The notes under the pieces are model-generated. The model saw only the letters and a list, made by a program, of their open reading frames with translations, did no database searches and was not told the origin of the DNA. DNA of 64,000 nt, from NCBI GenBank assembly GCA_016125355.1, contig WGLX01000017.1, forward strand, positions 45,372 through 109,371, read 5' to 3'. This DNA is from Actinomycetales bacterium. GTDB taxonomy: Bacteria > Actinomycetota > Actinomycetes > S36-B12. How positions within the stretch are numbered: the first letter of the stretch is position 1; each line of letters opens with the position of its first letter. The position numbers and the translations under genes are program-made. This document shows positions 55,094 through 63,672 of this stretch, in pieces.

Positions 55094-56503
55094 TCAGGCG
55101 ACGGGCGCGAGATCGGCGGGCGAGGCGAGATGGCCGGCCACGGCAGTGGCTGCCGCGACCTGCGGGGAGACCAGGTGGGTTCGACCACCGGGACCCTGTC
55201 GACCCTCGAAGTTGCGGTTCGAGGTGGAGGCGCTGCGCTCACCGGGAGCGAGCTTGTCGGGGTTCATGGCCAGGCACATCGAGCAGCCGGCCTCCCGCCA
55301 CTCGGCACCGGCCTCGGTGAACACCGTGTCGAGGCCCTCCTCCATGGCCTGCAGGCGCACCCGGACCGAGCCCGGAACCACCAGCATGCGCACCCCCTCG
55401 GACACCCTGCGCCCGCGCAGCACGTCCGCCGCGGCGCGCAGGTCCTCGATCCGGCCGTTCGTGCACGAGCCGATGAACACCGTGTCGACGCTGATGTCGC
55501 GCAGCGCCATTCCCGGCTCCAGGCCCATGTAGTCCAGGGCCCGCTCGATGGCGATCCGGTCCACCTCGTCCTTCGCGTCCGAGGGGGACGGGACGGACGC
55601 CGACAGCGGCAGGCCCTGTCCCGGATTGGTCCCCCACGTGACGTAGGGGCTCAGGGTGGTGGCGTCGATGACGACCTCCGCGTCGAACACGGCGTCGTCA
55701 TCCGTGCGCAGGGTGGACCAGTAGGCCACTGCCTCGTCCCAGTCCGCGCGCTGAGGCGCGTGCGGGCGCCCCTTGATGTACTCGAACGTCGTCTCGTCGG
55801 GAGCCACCATCCCGGCTCGCGCCCCGGCCTCGATCGACATGTTGCAGATCGTCATCCGGCCTTCCATCGACAGGCTCCGGATCGCACTGCCCCGGTACTC
55901 CAGGACGTAGCCCTGACCGCCGCCGGTGCCGATCTCGGCGATCACCGCGAGGATGACGTCCTTCGCGGTCACGCCCGCGGGAAGATCCCCCTCCACGGTG
56001 ATCGCCATGGTCTTGAAGGGCTTCAGCGGCAGCGTCTGGGTGGCCAGGACGTGCTCGACCTCACTGGTGCCGATGCCGAAGGCGAGGGCGCCGAAGGCTC
56101 CGTGGGTGGAGGTGTGCGAGTCACCGCAGACCACCGTCATGCCCGGCTGGGTCAGCCCGAGCTGGGGCCCCACCACGTGGACGATGCCCTGATCCCGGCT
56201 GCCCAGCGAGTACACCGGCACGCCGAACTCTGCGCAGTTGCGGCGCAACGCGTCGACCTGGGCAGCGGAGATCGGGTCGGCGATCGGCTTGTCGATGTCC
56301 AGCGTCGGGACGTTGTGGTCCTCGGTCGCCAGCGTCAGGTCGGGCCTGCGCACGGAGCGTCCCGTGGCCCGCAGTCCGTCGAACGCCTGCGGGCTGGTGA
56401 CCTCGTGCACCAGGTGCAGGTCGATGTAGAGCAGGTCGGGCTCGCCCTCCGCCCGGCGGACGACGTGATCGTCCCAGACCTTCTCAGCCAGCGTGCGTCC
56501 CAT
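55094..56503 (-). CDS. leuC: 3-isopropylmalate dehydratase large subunit
   Basis: The aconitase-like iron-sulfur subunit. The 469-residue protein has [55 protein letters not shown], and the 4Fe-4S cysteines in [14 protein letters not shown] and [11 protein letters not shown]. The start is ATG 56503 ([12 protein letters not shown]). It diverges from the iclR-family gene across an operator-like inverted repeat and is followed by leuD. Confidence 0.96.
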   Translation of the reverse strand: MGRTLAEKVWDDHVVRRAEGEPDLLYIDLHLVHEVTSPQAFDGLRATGRSVRRPDLTLATEDHNVPTLDIDKPIADPISAAQVDALRRNCAEFGVPVYSLGSRDQGIVHVVGPQLGLTQPGMTVVCGDSHTSTHGAFGALAFGIGTSEVEHVLATQTLPLKPFKTMAITVEGDLPAGVTAKDVILAVIAEIGTGGGQGYVLEYRGSAIRSLSMEGRMTICNMSIEAGARAGMVAPDETTFEYIKGRPHAPQRADWDEAVAYWSTLRTDDDAVFDAEVVIDATTLSPYVTWGTNPGQGLPLSASVPSPSDAKDEVDRIAIERALDYMGLEPGMALRDISVDTVFIGSCTNGRIEDLRAAADVLRGRRVSEGVRMLVVPGSVRVRLQAMEEGLDTVFTEAGAEWREAGCSMCLAMNPDKLAPGERSASTSNRNFEGRQGPGGRTHLVSPQVAAATAVAGHLASPADLAPVA

Positions 56504-56534
56504 GAGGCCTCCCGAACTCGACGATGCTTCTCTC

Positions 56535-56557
56535 GACATCTCATGCTTGACATCTCA
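56535..56557. repeat. Direct repeat GACATCTCA in the leuC-iclR control region
   Basis: GACATCTCA occurs at 56535-56543 and 56549-56557 with 14-bp period; the second copy runs into the operator-like inverted repeat. Confidence 0.5.
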
Positions 56558-56576
56558 CTATGTGAGACGTAAGTAT
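56547..56576 (+). promoter_or_regulatory. Promoter of the iclR-family gene
   Basis: TTGACA (56547-56552), a 17-bp spacer and TAAGTA(T) (56570-56576) fit a housekeeping promoter. The expected start site coincides with the GTG at 56583, so the transcript is probably leaderless; no ribosome binding site is seen. Confidence 0.55.
56553..56567. promoter_or_regulatory. Operator-like inverted repeat between leuC and iclR gene
   Basis: TCTCACTATGTGAGA has perfect 6-bp arms with a 3-bp centre and lies between the -35 and -10 of the regulator. It is the likely binding site of the NdgR/LtbR-type protein for autorepression and leuCD control. Confidence 0.55.
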
Positions 56577-56582
56577 CAATCC

Positions 56583-57302
56583 GTGGACAAGTCTAGCGGA
56601 GTCGGCGTCGTTGACAAGACCGTGGCCCTCCTCGACCTGATCGCCCGTGGTCCCGCGTCGCTGGCCGACCTCGTCGACGGGACCGGCATCCCCCGCCCGA
56701 CGGCCCACCGGCTGGCCCTGGCGCTGGAGAGCCTCGACGTCCTGGACCGGGACGAGAGCGGGCGGTTCCGCATCGGTCCCCGCGCCGTCCACTGGGCGTC
56801 TGCCACCGACATCCTCCGGGTGCGCGCCGAGCAGGCGGTCATCGAGTTGCGCGACCTGACGGGGGCGAGTGCCCAGGTGTATCGCCGCCTCGGTGAGCAG
56901 CGGCTGTGCGTGGCGGCCGCGGAGCCCGCCTCCGGCCTGCGGGACACCGTTCCCGTGGGGGCGCTGCTCACCATGTCGGCGGGCTCCGCGGCGCAGGTCC
57001 TGGTCGCCTGGCTCGACGCCCCCCAGCGCGAGCGGTTCCTGGTAGGGGCCGCGTACTCCGCCGACGACCTGGGCCGGGTCCGCCAGCGCGGCTGGGCGCA
57101 CAGCCTCGCCCAGCGGGAACCGGGAGTGGCCTCCCTCAGCGTGCCTGTGTGGGGGCCCGACGGCGCCGTCGTGGCGGCCGTGAGCATCTCCGGGCCGGTC
57201 GAGAGGCTGGCCCGGCCCACCTCGGCGCAACGCCGCGCCCTCGCGGACGTGGCCGCCGAGATCGCTGCCGGGCTCGGCGGGTCCGGTCTCTCGCGGGGCT
57301 GA
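56583..57302 (+). CDS. IclR-family regulator of leucine synthesis (NdgR/LtbR type)
   Basis: A 239-residue regulator with an N-terminal winged helix-turn-helix (VDKTVALLDLIARGPASLADLVDGTGIPRPTAHRLALAL) and a C-terminal effector-binding GAF-like domain (LTMSAGSAAQVLVAW, GVASLSVPVWGPDGAVVAAVSISGP). An IclR gene divergent from leuCD is conserved in Streptomyces (NdgR), Corynebacterium (LtbR) and mycobacteria, where it represses leuCD. GTG start at 56583 is supported by the promoter position. Confidence 0.9.
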   Translation: MDKSSGVGVVDKTVALLDLIARGPASLADLVDGTGIPRPTAHRLALALESLDVLDRDESGRFRIGPRAVHWASATDILRVRAEQAVIELRDLTGASAQVYRRLGEQRLCVAAAEPASGLRDTVPVGALLTMSAGSAAQVLVAWLDAPQRERFLVGAAYSADDLGRVRQRGWAHSLAQREPGVASLSVPVWGPDGAVVAAVSISGPVERLARPTSAQRRALADVAAEIAAGLGGSGLSRG

Positions 57303-57366
57303 GGCGAGCAGGTCGAGCCGCACCGGCGCGGGCGACTAGCCTTCTGGAGACCCCAAAGGAGCTCAC

Positions 57367-59295
57367 GTGACCCTCAACCCTGCCGACATGGACACCTCCG
57401 TCGACCCGGGAGCCGACTTCTACCGCTTCGCGAACGGCGGCTGGCTCGACGCCACGACCATCCCGCCCGGGTACGGCGCCTGGGGCGCAGCCCACGAGGT
57501 CCATGAGCGCAACGAGACGGTCATCCTGGAGCTGCTCGAGCGGGCGGCTGCCGAGCCGGCGAGCGACCTCGAGCGCATGCTGGGCGACTACTTCGCCGCC
57601 GGCATGGACGTCGACGGCATCGAGCACCACGGCCTGGCGCCCATCCAGGACCTCCTCGACCGCATCGCCGCGCTCTCCTCGCACGACGAGGTCCTCACCG
57701 TGGTCACCGACCTGCATCGGGAGGGCTTCCATCCCCTCTGGTCCCTGTACTGCGACGTCGACTTCGAGGACTCGTCCCAGCACCTACTGTGGCTGGCGCT
57801 CGGCGGGCTCGGACTCCCCGAGCGCGATTCCTACGTCAACGACTCGGAGGCGACCACGGCTCTGCGATCCGCCTACGTCGACCACATCGACCGGCAGCTG
57901 GCCAATGTGCAGTGGCCCGGAGCGGACGCCGGACGCCGCGTGCTGGCCCTCGAGACACGACTCGCCGAGCATCACCTGCGCTCGGAGCAGCGGCGCGATC
58001 CGGACCTCACCCTCAACCGCCGGAACGCCGTTCAGCTGGGCGAACTCGCACCGGGACTCGCCTTGCCCTCCTACCTGAACGCGATCGGCGTCCGGCCGGA
58101 AGCCACGGTCAACGTCGAGCACCCGGACTACCTGGCCGCCGTGGACGCGATCGTCGCGGAGACCGATCTCGACACCCTGAAGGCCTATCTCGCCTTCCAG
58201 GTGGTCAGCGCCCTCGCGGACTCGCTGCCCCAGGCGATCGATGACGAGAACTTCGCGTTCTACGGACGCCGCGTCTTCGGCAAGAAGGAGCAGAAGCCGC
58301 GGCACAAGCGGGTCATGGACGCCGTAGGTCATGACCTCGGCGAGGCCCTCGGACACCGCTTCGTGGAGCTGACCTTCCCTCCGGAGGCCAAGGAGCGCGC
58401 CCTGTCCATGATCGACGACATCCTCGAGGAGATGCGCGCCTCCCTGCAGTCACGCCGCTGGATGGGCGAGCAGACGCGGGACCGGGGACTGGCCAAGCTC
58501 GCCACCTTCCGCGTCAAGGTGGGCTATCCCGACTCCTGGCGCGACTGGTCGGGCCTGCAGGTCACCCGCGACAGCTACGGGGCCAACCGGCGCGCCGCCA
58601 TGCGCTTCGAGTCCGAGTACCAGCTGCGCCGCTCCCAGGGCGCCGTCGACCGCAACGAGTGGGAGATGCCGCCGCACGTCGTCAACGCCTACTACCACCC
58701 CAACCTCAACGAGATCGTGTTCCCGGCGGGGATCCTGCAGCCGCCCTTCTTCGATGCCGACGCGGACGATGCCCTCAACTACGGAGGCATCGGAGCGGTC
58801 ATCGCCCATGAGATCACCCACGGTTTCGACGACCAGGGACGGCGATTCGACGAGAACGGCGCGTTCTCCGACTGGTGGACGCCGGAGGACCAGGAGCGCT
58901 TCACGGCCCTGGCCGACCGGCTGGCCGAGCAGTTCGACGCGTACGTCGCGGTGGACGACGTCCACGTCAACGGACGCCTCACCCTCGGGGAGAACATCGC
59001 CGACCTCGGTGGTGTCACGCTCGCCTACCGGGCCCTCATGCGCACCGCACCGACGGACGAGCTCATCGACGGCCTGACCCCGGAACAGCGCTTCTTCGTC
59101 TCCTGGGCGACCGTCTGGCGTCAGCACGTCAGCGACGAGCTGGCCCGCACGCTGGCGCAGATCGATCCGCACAGTCCGGACCGGCTGCGCGCCACGGCCC
59201 CACTGTCGAACCTGGACGCCTTCGCCGCGGCATTCACACTGGACGAGGAGTCGCCGGCGATGCGACCGGCGGCCGAGCGCATCGAGATCTGGTGA
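57367..59295 (+). CDS. M13 family (neprilysin-like) metallopeptidase
   Basis: A 642-residue zinc endopeptidase. The start matches FYRFANGGW; NAYYHPNLNEIVFPAGILQPPFFD precedes the zinc motif VIAHEITHGFDDQGRRFDENG (HEITH), and GENIADLGGVTLAYRAL carries the third zinc ligand Glu. WRQHVSDE and HSPDRLRATAPLSNLDAF end the domain. No signal peptide or membrane anchor is visible, so it is probably cytoplasmic, unlike the mammalian enzymes. GTG start at 57367 with AAGGAG upstream. Its last codons and stop (EIW-stop) are repeated in 14-bp tandem copies just downstream. Confidence 0.92.
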   Translation: MTLNPADMDTSVDPGADFYRFANGGWLDATTIPPGYGAWGAAHEVHERNETVILELLERAAAEPASDLERMLGDYFAAGMDVDGIEHHGLAPIQDLLDRIAALSSHDEVLTVVTDLHREGFHPLWSLYCDVDFEDSSQHLLWLALGGLGLPERDSYVNDSEATTALRSAYVDHIDRQLANVQWPGADAGRRVLALETRLAEHHLRSEQRRDPDLTLNRRNAVQLGELAPGLALPSYLNAIGVRPEATVNVEHPDYLAAVDAIVAETDLDTLKAYLAFQVVSALADSLPQAIDDENFAFYGRRVFGKKEQKPRHKRVMDAVGHDLGEALGHRFVELTFPPEAKERALSMIDDILEEMRASLQSRRWMGEQTRDRGLAKLATFRVKVGYPDSWRDWSGLQVTRDSYGANRRAAMRFESEYQLRRSQGAVDRNEWEMPPHVVNAYYHPNLNEIVFPAGILQPPFFDADADDALNYGGIGAVIAHEITHGFDDQGRRFDENGAFSDWWTPEDQERFTALADRLAEQFDAYVAVDDVHVNGRLTLGENIADLGGVTLAYRALMRTAPTDELIDGLTPEQRFFVSWATVWRQHVSDELARTLAQIDPHSPDRLRATAPLSNLDAFAAAFTLDEESPAMRPAAERIEIW

Positions 59296-59339
59296 TCGAG
59301 ACCTGGTGAGCGAGATCTGGTGAGCGAGACCTGGTGAAC
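59284..59339 (+). repeat. 14-bp tandem repeat x4 at the peptidase 3' end
   Basis: Four units (GAGATCTGGTGATC, then GAGACCTGGTGAGC, GAGATCTGGTGAGC, GAGACCTGGTGAAC) run from the last codons through the TGA (59293-59295) into non-coding DNA. T/C alternation suggests duplication of a 28-bp pair. Confidence 0.9.
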
Positions 59340-59341
59340 AG

Positions 59342-59371
59342 AAAGGGCCCCCGGAAGTCCGGGGGCCCTTT
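59342..59371. terminator. Strong bidirectional terminator
   Basis: AAAGGGCCCCCGGA and its exact complement form a 14-bp stem with a 2-nt loop, flanked by T-rich ends on each side. It can end the peptidase transcript and, on the other strand, the tRNA transcript. Confidence 0.85.
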
Positions 59372-59379
59372 CCATCGCG

Positions 59380-59452
59380 TAGCCCCGACGGGATTCGAAC
59401 CCGCGCTACCGCCTTGAGAGGGCGGCGTGCTAGGCCACTACACAACGGGGCC
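59380..59452 (-). tRNA. tRNA-Glu (CTC)
   Basis: A 73-nt cloverleaf: the 7-bp acceptor stem has one G-U pair at the end, GTAGTGGCC in the D region, anticodon loop CTCTCAA with anticodon CTC, and T-loop GGGTTCGAATCCC. Discriminator base A; the CCA end is not encoded. Confidence 0.95.
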
Positions 59453-59511
59453 GTGCTGACGTGCGGCGCGATACTAGCGGCACGATGAGCGCAATCGGAA
59501 ATCGCGCTTCG

Positions 59512-59583
59512 CTGGGGTACCAGGACTCGAACCTAGACTAACTGAACCAGAATCAGTTGGGCTGCCAATTACCCCATACCCCA
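59512..59583 (-). tRNA. tRNA-Gln (CTG)
   Basis: A 72-nt cloverleaf: acceptor TGGGGTA pairing with TACCCCA, D-loop region TAATTGGCA, anticodon loop TTCTGGT with anticodon CTG, and T-loop GGTTCGAGTCC. The discriminator is G. It lies upstream of tRNA-Glu and downstream of gltX. Confidence 0.95.
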
Positions 59584-59670
59584 ATGGCAACCGGCGAGGA
59601 GCTCGTGCCGGTCCGGAAAGTATAGACGCTGGCCGGAGCGGTCCGATCACCCCCCTTGACGACGCGACCG

Positions 59671-61155
59671 TCAGTCGAGCGCTCCGCGCAGGCGGACCAG
59701 GGCCTTCTCGCGGCCCAGGATCTCGAGTGATTCGAACAGTGGCGGCGACACCCGTCGACCCGAGACCGCCACCCGGACGGGCCCGAAGGCGACCTTCGGC
59801 TTGAGCCCGAGGCCGTCGATGAGCGCGGCCCTCAGTGACTGCTCGATGGCCGCTGCGTCCCAAGGCTCGACGGCTTCCAGTGCGGCGACGGCGGCCTCGA
59901 GCACCGGGGTCGCCTCTGCTGTCAGAACGGCGGCTGCATCGGCCTCGTCCACGCGGAAGCGGTCCTCGGGGACCAGCAGGAAGCCGACCATGCCCACGGC
60001 CTGGCCCAGCGTCTCGAGCCGCTCCTGGATCAGTGGCACCGCTGCGGAGATCACCCGCTGCTGCTCGTCGGTGATCGGCTCAGAGACCACGTCCGCCGCA
60101 GCGAGGTAGGGGACGATCCGGGTGCCGAGGTCGGCCGGGTCGAGCGTGCGGATCCAGTCGCCGTTGATGGCCTTGCACTTCTTCAGGTCGAACCGGGCCG
60201 GGTTCTGACTGACGCGCTCGAGGGTGAAGGCCTCGGCCATCTCCTCCTTGCTGAAGAACTCGCGGTCCTCCCCCATCGACCATCCCAGCAGCGCGAGGTA
60301 GTTGAGCAGGCCCTCGGGCAGGTAGCCCTCGTCGCGGTACATCTGGAAGGAGGACTCGGGGTCACGCTTCGAGAGCTTGCGGTTCCCCTCCCCCATCACG
60401 TACGGGAGGTGGCCGAACCGCGGCGTGGTGCCATCGCTGACGCCGATCTCCGCCAGAGCCCCGTACAAGGCGAGCTGCCGAGGTGTCGACGAGAGCAGGT
60501 CCTCGCCGCGGAGCACGTGGGTGATGCGCATGAGCGCGTCGTCCACGGGGTTGACGAGCGTGTAGAGCGGCTCGCCGTTGGCGCGGACGAGCACGAAGTC
60601 GGGGACCTGATCGGCCGCGAAGGTGATCGGCCCGCGGACCAGGTCGTCCCAGGTCCAGTCGGTGTCGGGCATGCGGAAGCGGACCACGGGCTCGCGGCCC
60701 TCCGCACGGAACGCCGCCACCTGATCCTCGCTCAGGGCCCGGCAATGCCCGTCGTAGCCGGGGGCGCGCTTCTCGGCCATGGCCTGCTCACGCCGTGCGT
60801 CCAGTTCGTCCGGCGAGCAGTAGCAGTGGTAGGCGAACCCACCGTCGAGGAGGCGCTGTGCGACATCGGCGTACACGCCGTCGCGCATGCGGACGGACTG
60901 GCGGTAGGGCCCGTAGGGGCCACCCACCTCCGGCCCCTCGTCCCAGGTCAGGCCCAGCCAGCGGAGGGCGGCGAGCAGCGCCTCGTACGACTCCTCACTG
61001 TCCCGGGCACTGTCCGTGTCCTCGATCCGGAAGACGAAGGTACCGCCCGTGTGCCTGGCGAAGGCCCAGTTGAACAGCGCCGTGCGCACCATTCCGACGT
61101 GCGGGTTCCCCGTCGGGGAGGGACAGAAGCGGACGCGTACAGCGCTGTCAGTCAC
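59671..61155 (-). CDS. gltX: Glutamyl-tRNA synthetase
   Basis: Charges tRNA-Glu, and in organisms without GlnRS also tRNA-Gln, to be amidated by GatCAB. The 494-residue class I enzyme has [33 protein letters not shown] (HIGH-type), [11 protein letters not shown], the KMSKS-type [10 protein letters not shown], and a C-terminal anticodon-binding region. GTG at 61155 overlaps the end of the FAH gene by 8 bases. tRNA-Glu and tRNA-Gln genes lie just downstream. Confidence 0.95.
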   Translation of the reverse strand: MTDSAVRVRFCPSPTGNPHVGMVRTALFNWAFARHTGGTFVFRIEDTDSARDSEESYEALLAALRWLGLTWDEGPEVGGPYGPYRQSVRMRDGVYADVAQRLLDGGFAYHCYCSPDELDARREQAMAEKRAPGYDGHCRALSEDQVAAFRAEGREPVVRFRMPDTDWTWDDLVRGPITFAADQVPDFVLVRANGEPLYTLVNPVDDALMRITHVLRGEDLLSSTPRQLALYGALAEIGVSDGTTPRFGHLPYVMGEGNRKLSKRDPESSFQMYRDEGYLPEGLLNYLALLGWSMGEDREFFSKEEMAEAFTLERVSQNPARFDLKKCKAINGDWIRTLDPADLGTRIVPYLAAADVVSEPITDEQQRVISAAVPLIQERLETLGQAVGMVGFLLVPEDRFRVDEADAAAVLTAEATPVLEAAVAALEAVEPWDAAAIEQSLRAALIDGLGLKPKVAFGPVRVAVSGRRVSPPLFESLEILGREKALVRLRGALD

Positions 61156-61912
61156 GTTCGACCACCGGATTCGTGAGAGTGCCAATGCCTGCAATGGTCA
61201 CGGAGACCTCATCCCCGGCCACGAGGGGTCCCACGCCGGCCGGGGTGCCGGTCAAGATGACATCGCCGGGCAGGAGGGTCATGACCGAGCTGATCCACGA
61301 GACGAGCTCGCGCGCGCTGCGCACCATGTCGGACGTGTTGCCCGTCTGGCGCACCTCGCCGTTCACCCGCAGCTCGATGTCCGCGTCCTCCGGGTCGAGG
61401 GATGTCTCGATCCACGGACCGATCGGGCAGAACGAGTCGAAGCCCTTGGCCCTCCCCCACTGGCCGTCCGTGCGCTGCAGGTCGCGGGCCGTCACGTCGT
61501 TGGCACACGTGTAGCCGAGGACCACCTCGTCGACCCGGTCCTCGGGAACGTCGCGGCACAGGCGGCCGATCACGACGGCGAGCTCGGACTCGTGCTCGAC
61601 CTGCTCCGACTGCCAGGGCAGGACGATGGGCTCGAACGGGCCGATCACCGCCGTGCTGGGCTTGAGGAAGATCATCGGGTCCGAGGGCGGGGCGTCTCCG
61701 CCCATCTCGCGCACGTGATCGAGGTAGTTCTTCCCGACGGCGACGATCTTGCTCGGCAGGACGGGCGCCACGAGGCGCACGTCGTCGAGGGGCAGAACCC
61801 GGCCGTCCGGCTCGAACGGGCCGAAGGGGTGGCTGGTCAGGAGGGCAACGGCGTCGGACTCGACCACCCCGTAGTGGAGCTCGTCATCCAACGCGACTCG
61901 GCAGATGCGCAC
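61148..61912 (-). CDS. Fumarylacetoacetate hydrolase family protein
   Basis: A 254-residue FAH-fold protein with [51 protein letters not shown] with metal-binding acids, [28 protein letters not shown] and [18 protein letters not shown]. Members act on acylpyruvates or 2-hydroxymuconate-like diketones; substrate here is unknown. The gene next to gltX is conserved in actinobacteria (Rv2993c in M. tuberculosis). GTG start at 61912, 9 bp after cimA. Confidence 0.9.
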   Translation of the reverse strand: MRICRVALDDELHYGVVESDAVALLTSHPFGPFEPDGRVLPLDDVRLVAPVLPSKIVAVGKNYLDHVREMGGDAPPSDPMIFLKPSTAVIGPFEPIVLPWQSEQVEHESELAVVIGRLCRDVPEDRVDEVVLGYTCANDVTARDLQRTDGQWGRAKGFDSFCPIGPWIETSLDPEDADIELRVNGEVRQTGNTSDMVRSARELVSWISSVMTLLPGDVILTGTPAGVGPLVAGDEVSVTIAGIGTLTNPVVERD

Positions 61913-61921
61913 GGTGCGACC

Positions 61922-63505
61922 CTACCCGCCGTGCCCGTTCCGCTTGAGGAGCCCGAAGGTCACGGCGTCCTCGAGCGCTCGCCATGATGCGGCGATCACG
62001 TTCTCGTGCACGCCGACCGTGCTCCAGGCGTCCTCGCCGTTGGAGGTCCCGATGAGGACACGCGTCTTCGCGCCCGTTCCCGACTTCTCGTCCAGGATGC
62101 GGACCTTGTAGTCGACCAGTCGCAGGGTGTCGAGGTCCGGGTACGCCTGCACGATGGCGTGGCGGAGAGCTCGGTCCAAGGCGTTGACCGGACCGTTGCC
62201 CTCGGCCGTGGAGATGATGCGATCCCCGTCGATGTGCACCTTCACGGTCGCCTCGGTCTTGACCTCGCCCTCCACGTCCTGCTCGACGATGGTCCGCCAG
62301 GACTCCACCTCGAAGGCCACCTCGACACCCTGCTCGGCCAAGAGGAGCAGCTCGAAGGAGGCATCCGCCGCCTCGAACGTCCAGCCCTGCGCCTCGAGTT
62401 CCTTGACCTGCTCGACGACGCGGGAGACCACCTCGGGCTGACCGGACAGATCGTGTCCGAGTTCGGCGCCCTTGAGCTCGATCGAGGCCCGGCCGGCCAT
62501 CTCGGTGACGAGGACGTTCTGGACATTGCCGACGACGGCGGGGTCGATGTGGTTGTAGAGATCGGCGTTGACCTTGAGCGCACTGGCATGCAGGCCCGCC
62601 TTGTGCGCGAAGGATGCCCAGCCGGCGTACGGCTGGTGGGTGTTCGGCGCGATGTTCGCGATCTCCGCGATGGCGTGCGAGACGTGGACGGTCTCCTCGA
62701 GTGCCCCGGGCGGAAGGCAGTCGATGCCCATCTTGAGCTGCAGGTTGGGCACCACCACGAAGAGGTCGGCGTTCCCGGTCCGCTCGCCGTAGCCGTTCGC
62801 CGTGCACTGGACGTGGGTCACGCCGCCCTCGACGGCCGTGACAGAGTTCGCGATCGCGCAGCCGGTGTCGTCCTGGCAGTGGATGCCGAGTCGCACGCCC
62901 GAGCGCGCCTTCACGTCGCTCACGATCTCGAACATGCCCATCGGGAGCATGCCGCCGTTGGTGTCGCAGAGCACCCCGACGGACGCTCCGGCCTCGGCGG
63001 CGGCCACCAGGAGCCGCACGCCGTAGTCGCGGTCGTGCTTGTACCCGTCGAAGAAGTGCTCCATGTCGACGAACACCCGGCGGCCCTGCTCGGTCAGGAA
63101 GCGCACGGTGTCCTGCACCATGGCGACGTTCTCGTCGAGGGTGGTGCGCAGCGCCTCCGTCACGTGACGCACGTCGGACTTGGCGACCAGCGTGATCACC
63201 GGTGCCTGCGAGTCGAGGAGGGCGCGCACCTGGAGGTCGTCCTCGACCCGCACGCCCGCCTTGCGCGTCGCCCCGAAGGCGACCAGTTCGGCGTTCTTCA
63301 GCGAGAGCTCGGCCTGTGCCCGCTGGAAGAACTCGGTGTCCTTGGGCATCGCGCCCGGCCAGCCCCCCTCGATGAAACCGACGCCGTAGTCGTCCAGCAG
63401 CCGGGCGACAGCGAGCTTGTCGTTGACCGAGTAGGAGATGCCTTCGCGCTGGGCTCCGTCGCGCAGCGTCGTGTCGTAGACGTGGAAGTCGTCTGGGCGG
63501 GGCAT
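61922..63505 (-). CDS. cimA: (R)-citramalate synthase
   Basis: Condenses pyruvate and acetyl-CoA to citramalate, a threonine-independent entry to isoleucine. The 527-residue protein has the DRE-TIM signature YDTTLRDGAQREGISYSVNDK, FIEGGWPGAMPKDTEFF, LGIHCQDDTGCAIANSVTAVEGG and QCTANGYGERTGNADL, and a C-terminal LeuA-like allosteric domain (DYKVRILDEKSGTGAKTRV) for feedback control. WPG, rather than the isopropylmalate synthase pattern, favours citramalate. ATG at 63505 with GAAGGA upstream. A short leader with three Ile codons and a terminator precede it. Confidence 0.9.
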   Translation of the reverse strand: MPRPDDFHVYDTTLRDGAQREGISYSVNDKLAVARLLDDYGVGFIEGGWPGAMPKDTEFFQRAQAELSLKNAELVAFGATRKAGVRVEDDLQVRALLDSQAPVITLVAKSDVRHVTEALRTTLDENVAMVQDTVRFLTEQGRRVFVDMEHFFDGYKHDRDYGVRLLVAAAEAGASVGVLCDTNGGMLPMGMFEIVSDVKARSGVRLGIHCQDDTGCAIANSVTAVEGGVTHVQCTANGYGERTGNADLFVVVPNLQLKMGIDCLPPGALEETVHVSHAIAEIANIAPNTHQPYAGWASFAHKAGLHASALKVNADLYNHIDPAVVGNVQNVLVTEMAGRASIELKGAELGHDLSGQPEVVSRVVEQVKELEAQGWTFEAADASFELLLLAEQGVEVAFEVESWRTIVEQDVEGEVKTEATVKVHIDGDRIISTAEGNGPVNALDRALRHAIVQAYPDLDTLRLVDYKVRILDEKSGTGAKTRVLIGTSNGEDAWSTVGVHENVIAASWRALEDAVTFGLLKRNGHGG

Positions 63506-63542
63506 GGTCGTCCTTCTTCCCGAGCGAGGTCGCCGGCCAACG

Positions 63543-63570
63543 AAAAAGCCCCCCGCGGGTGCGAAGGGCT
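63543..63570 (-). terminator. Attenuator terminator upstream of cimA
   Basis: AGCCC and GGGCT form the base of a GC-rich hairpin followed on the minus strand by TTTTT. It lies between the leader peptide and the cimA start, so it can stop transcription when isoleucine is plentiful. Confidence 0.65.
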
Positions 63571-63596
63571 GCGCGTCGACGGAGACGTCGACGCGC
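63571..63596 (-). promoter_or_regulatory. Pause or antiterminator hairpin after the leader peptide
   Basis: GCGCGTCGACG pairs exactly with CGTCGACGCGC over a 4-nt loop. It overlaps the leader stop codon, and its upstream arm could be sequestered by a stalled ribosome. Confidence 0.55.
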
Positions 63597-63625
63597 TAGT
63601 TAATGATGATGCTGGTGCTGAGCAC
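63596..63625 (-). CDS. Isoleucine-rich leader peptide of cimA
   Basis: Nine codons starting at GTG 63625: V-L-S-T-S-I-I-I-N, stop TAG. AGGA lies about 8 bases upstream. The three consecutive ATC/ATC/ATT codons sit just before a hairpin and a terminator. This is the classic layout of ribosome-mediated attenuation by Ile-tRNA level, matching the product of the cimA pathway. Confidence 0.65.
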   Translation of the reverse strand: MLSTSIIIN

Positions 63626-63672
63626 GGGCCCATCCTGCCACACCAGCCGTCCCCGTGGCTCGGCGCCGTGGG

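Noticed and set aside
59380..59583. tRNA-Glu and tRNA-Gln as integration sites for an island
   Set aside because: No partial tRNA copy, integrase or composition change is seen around them.
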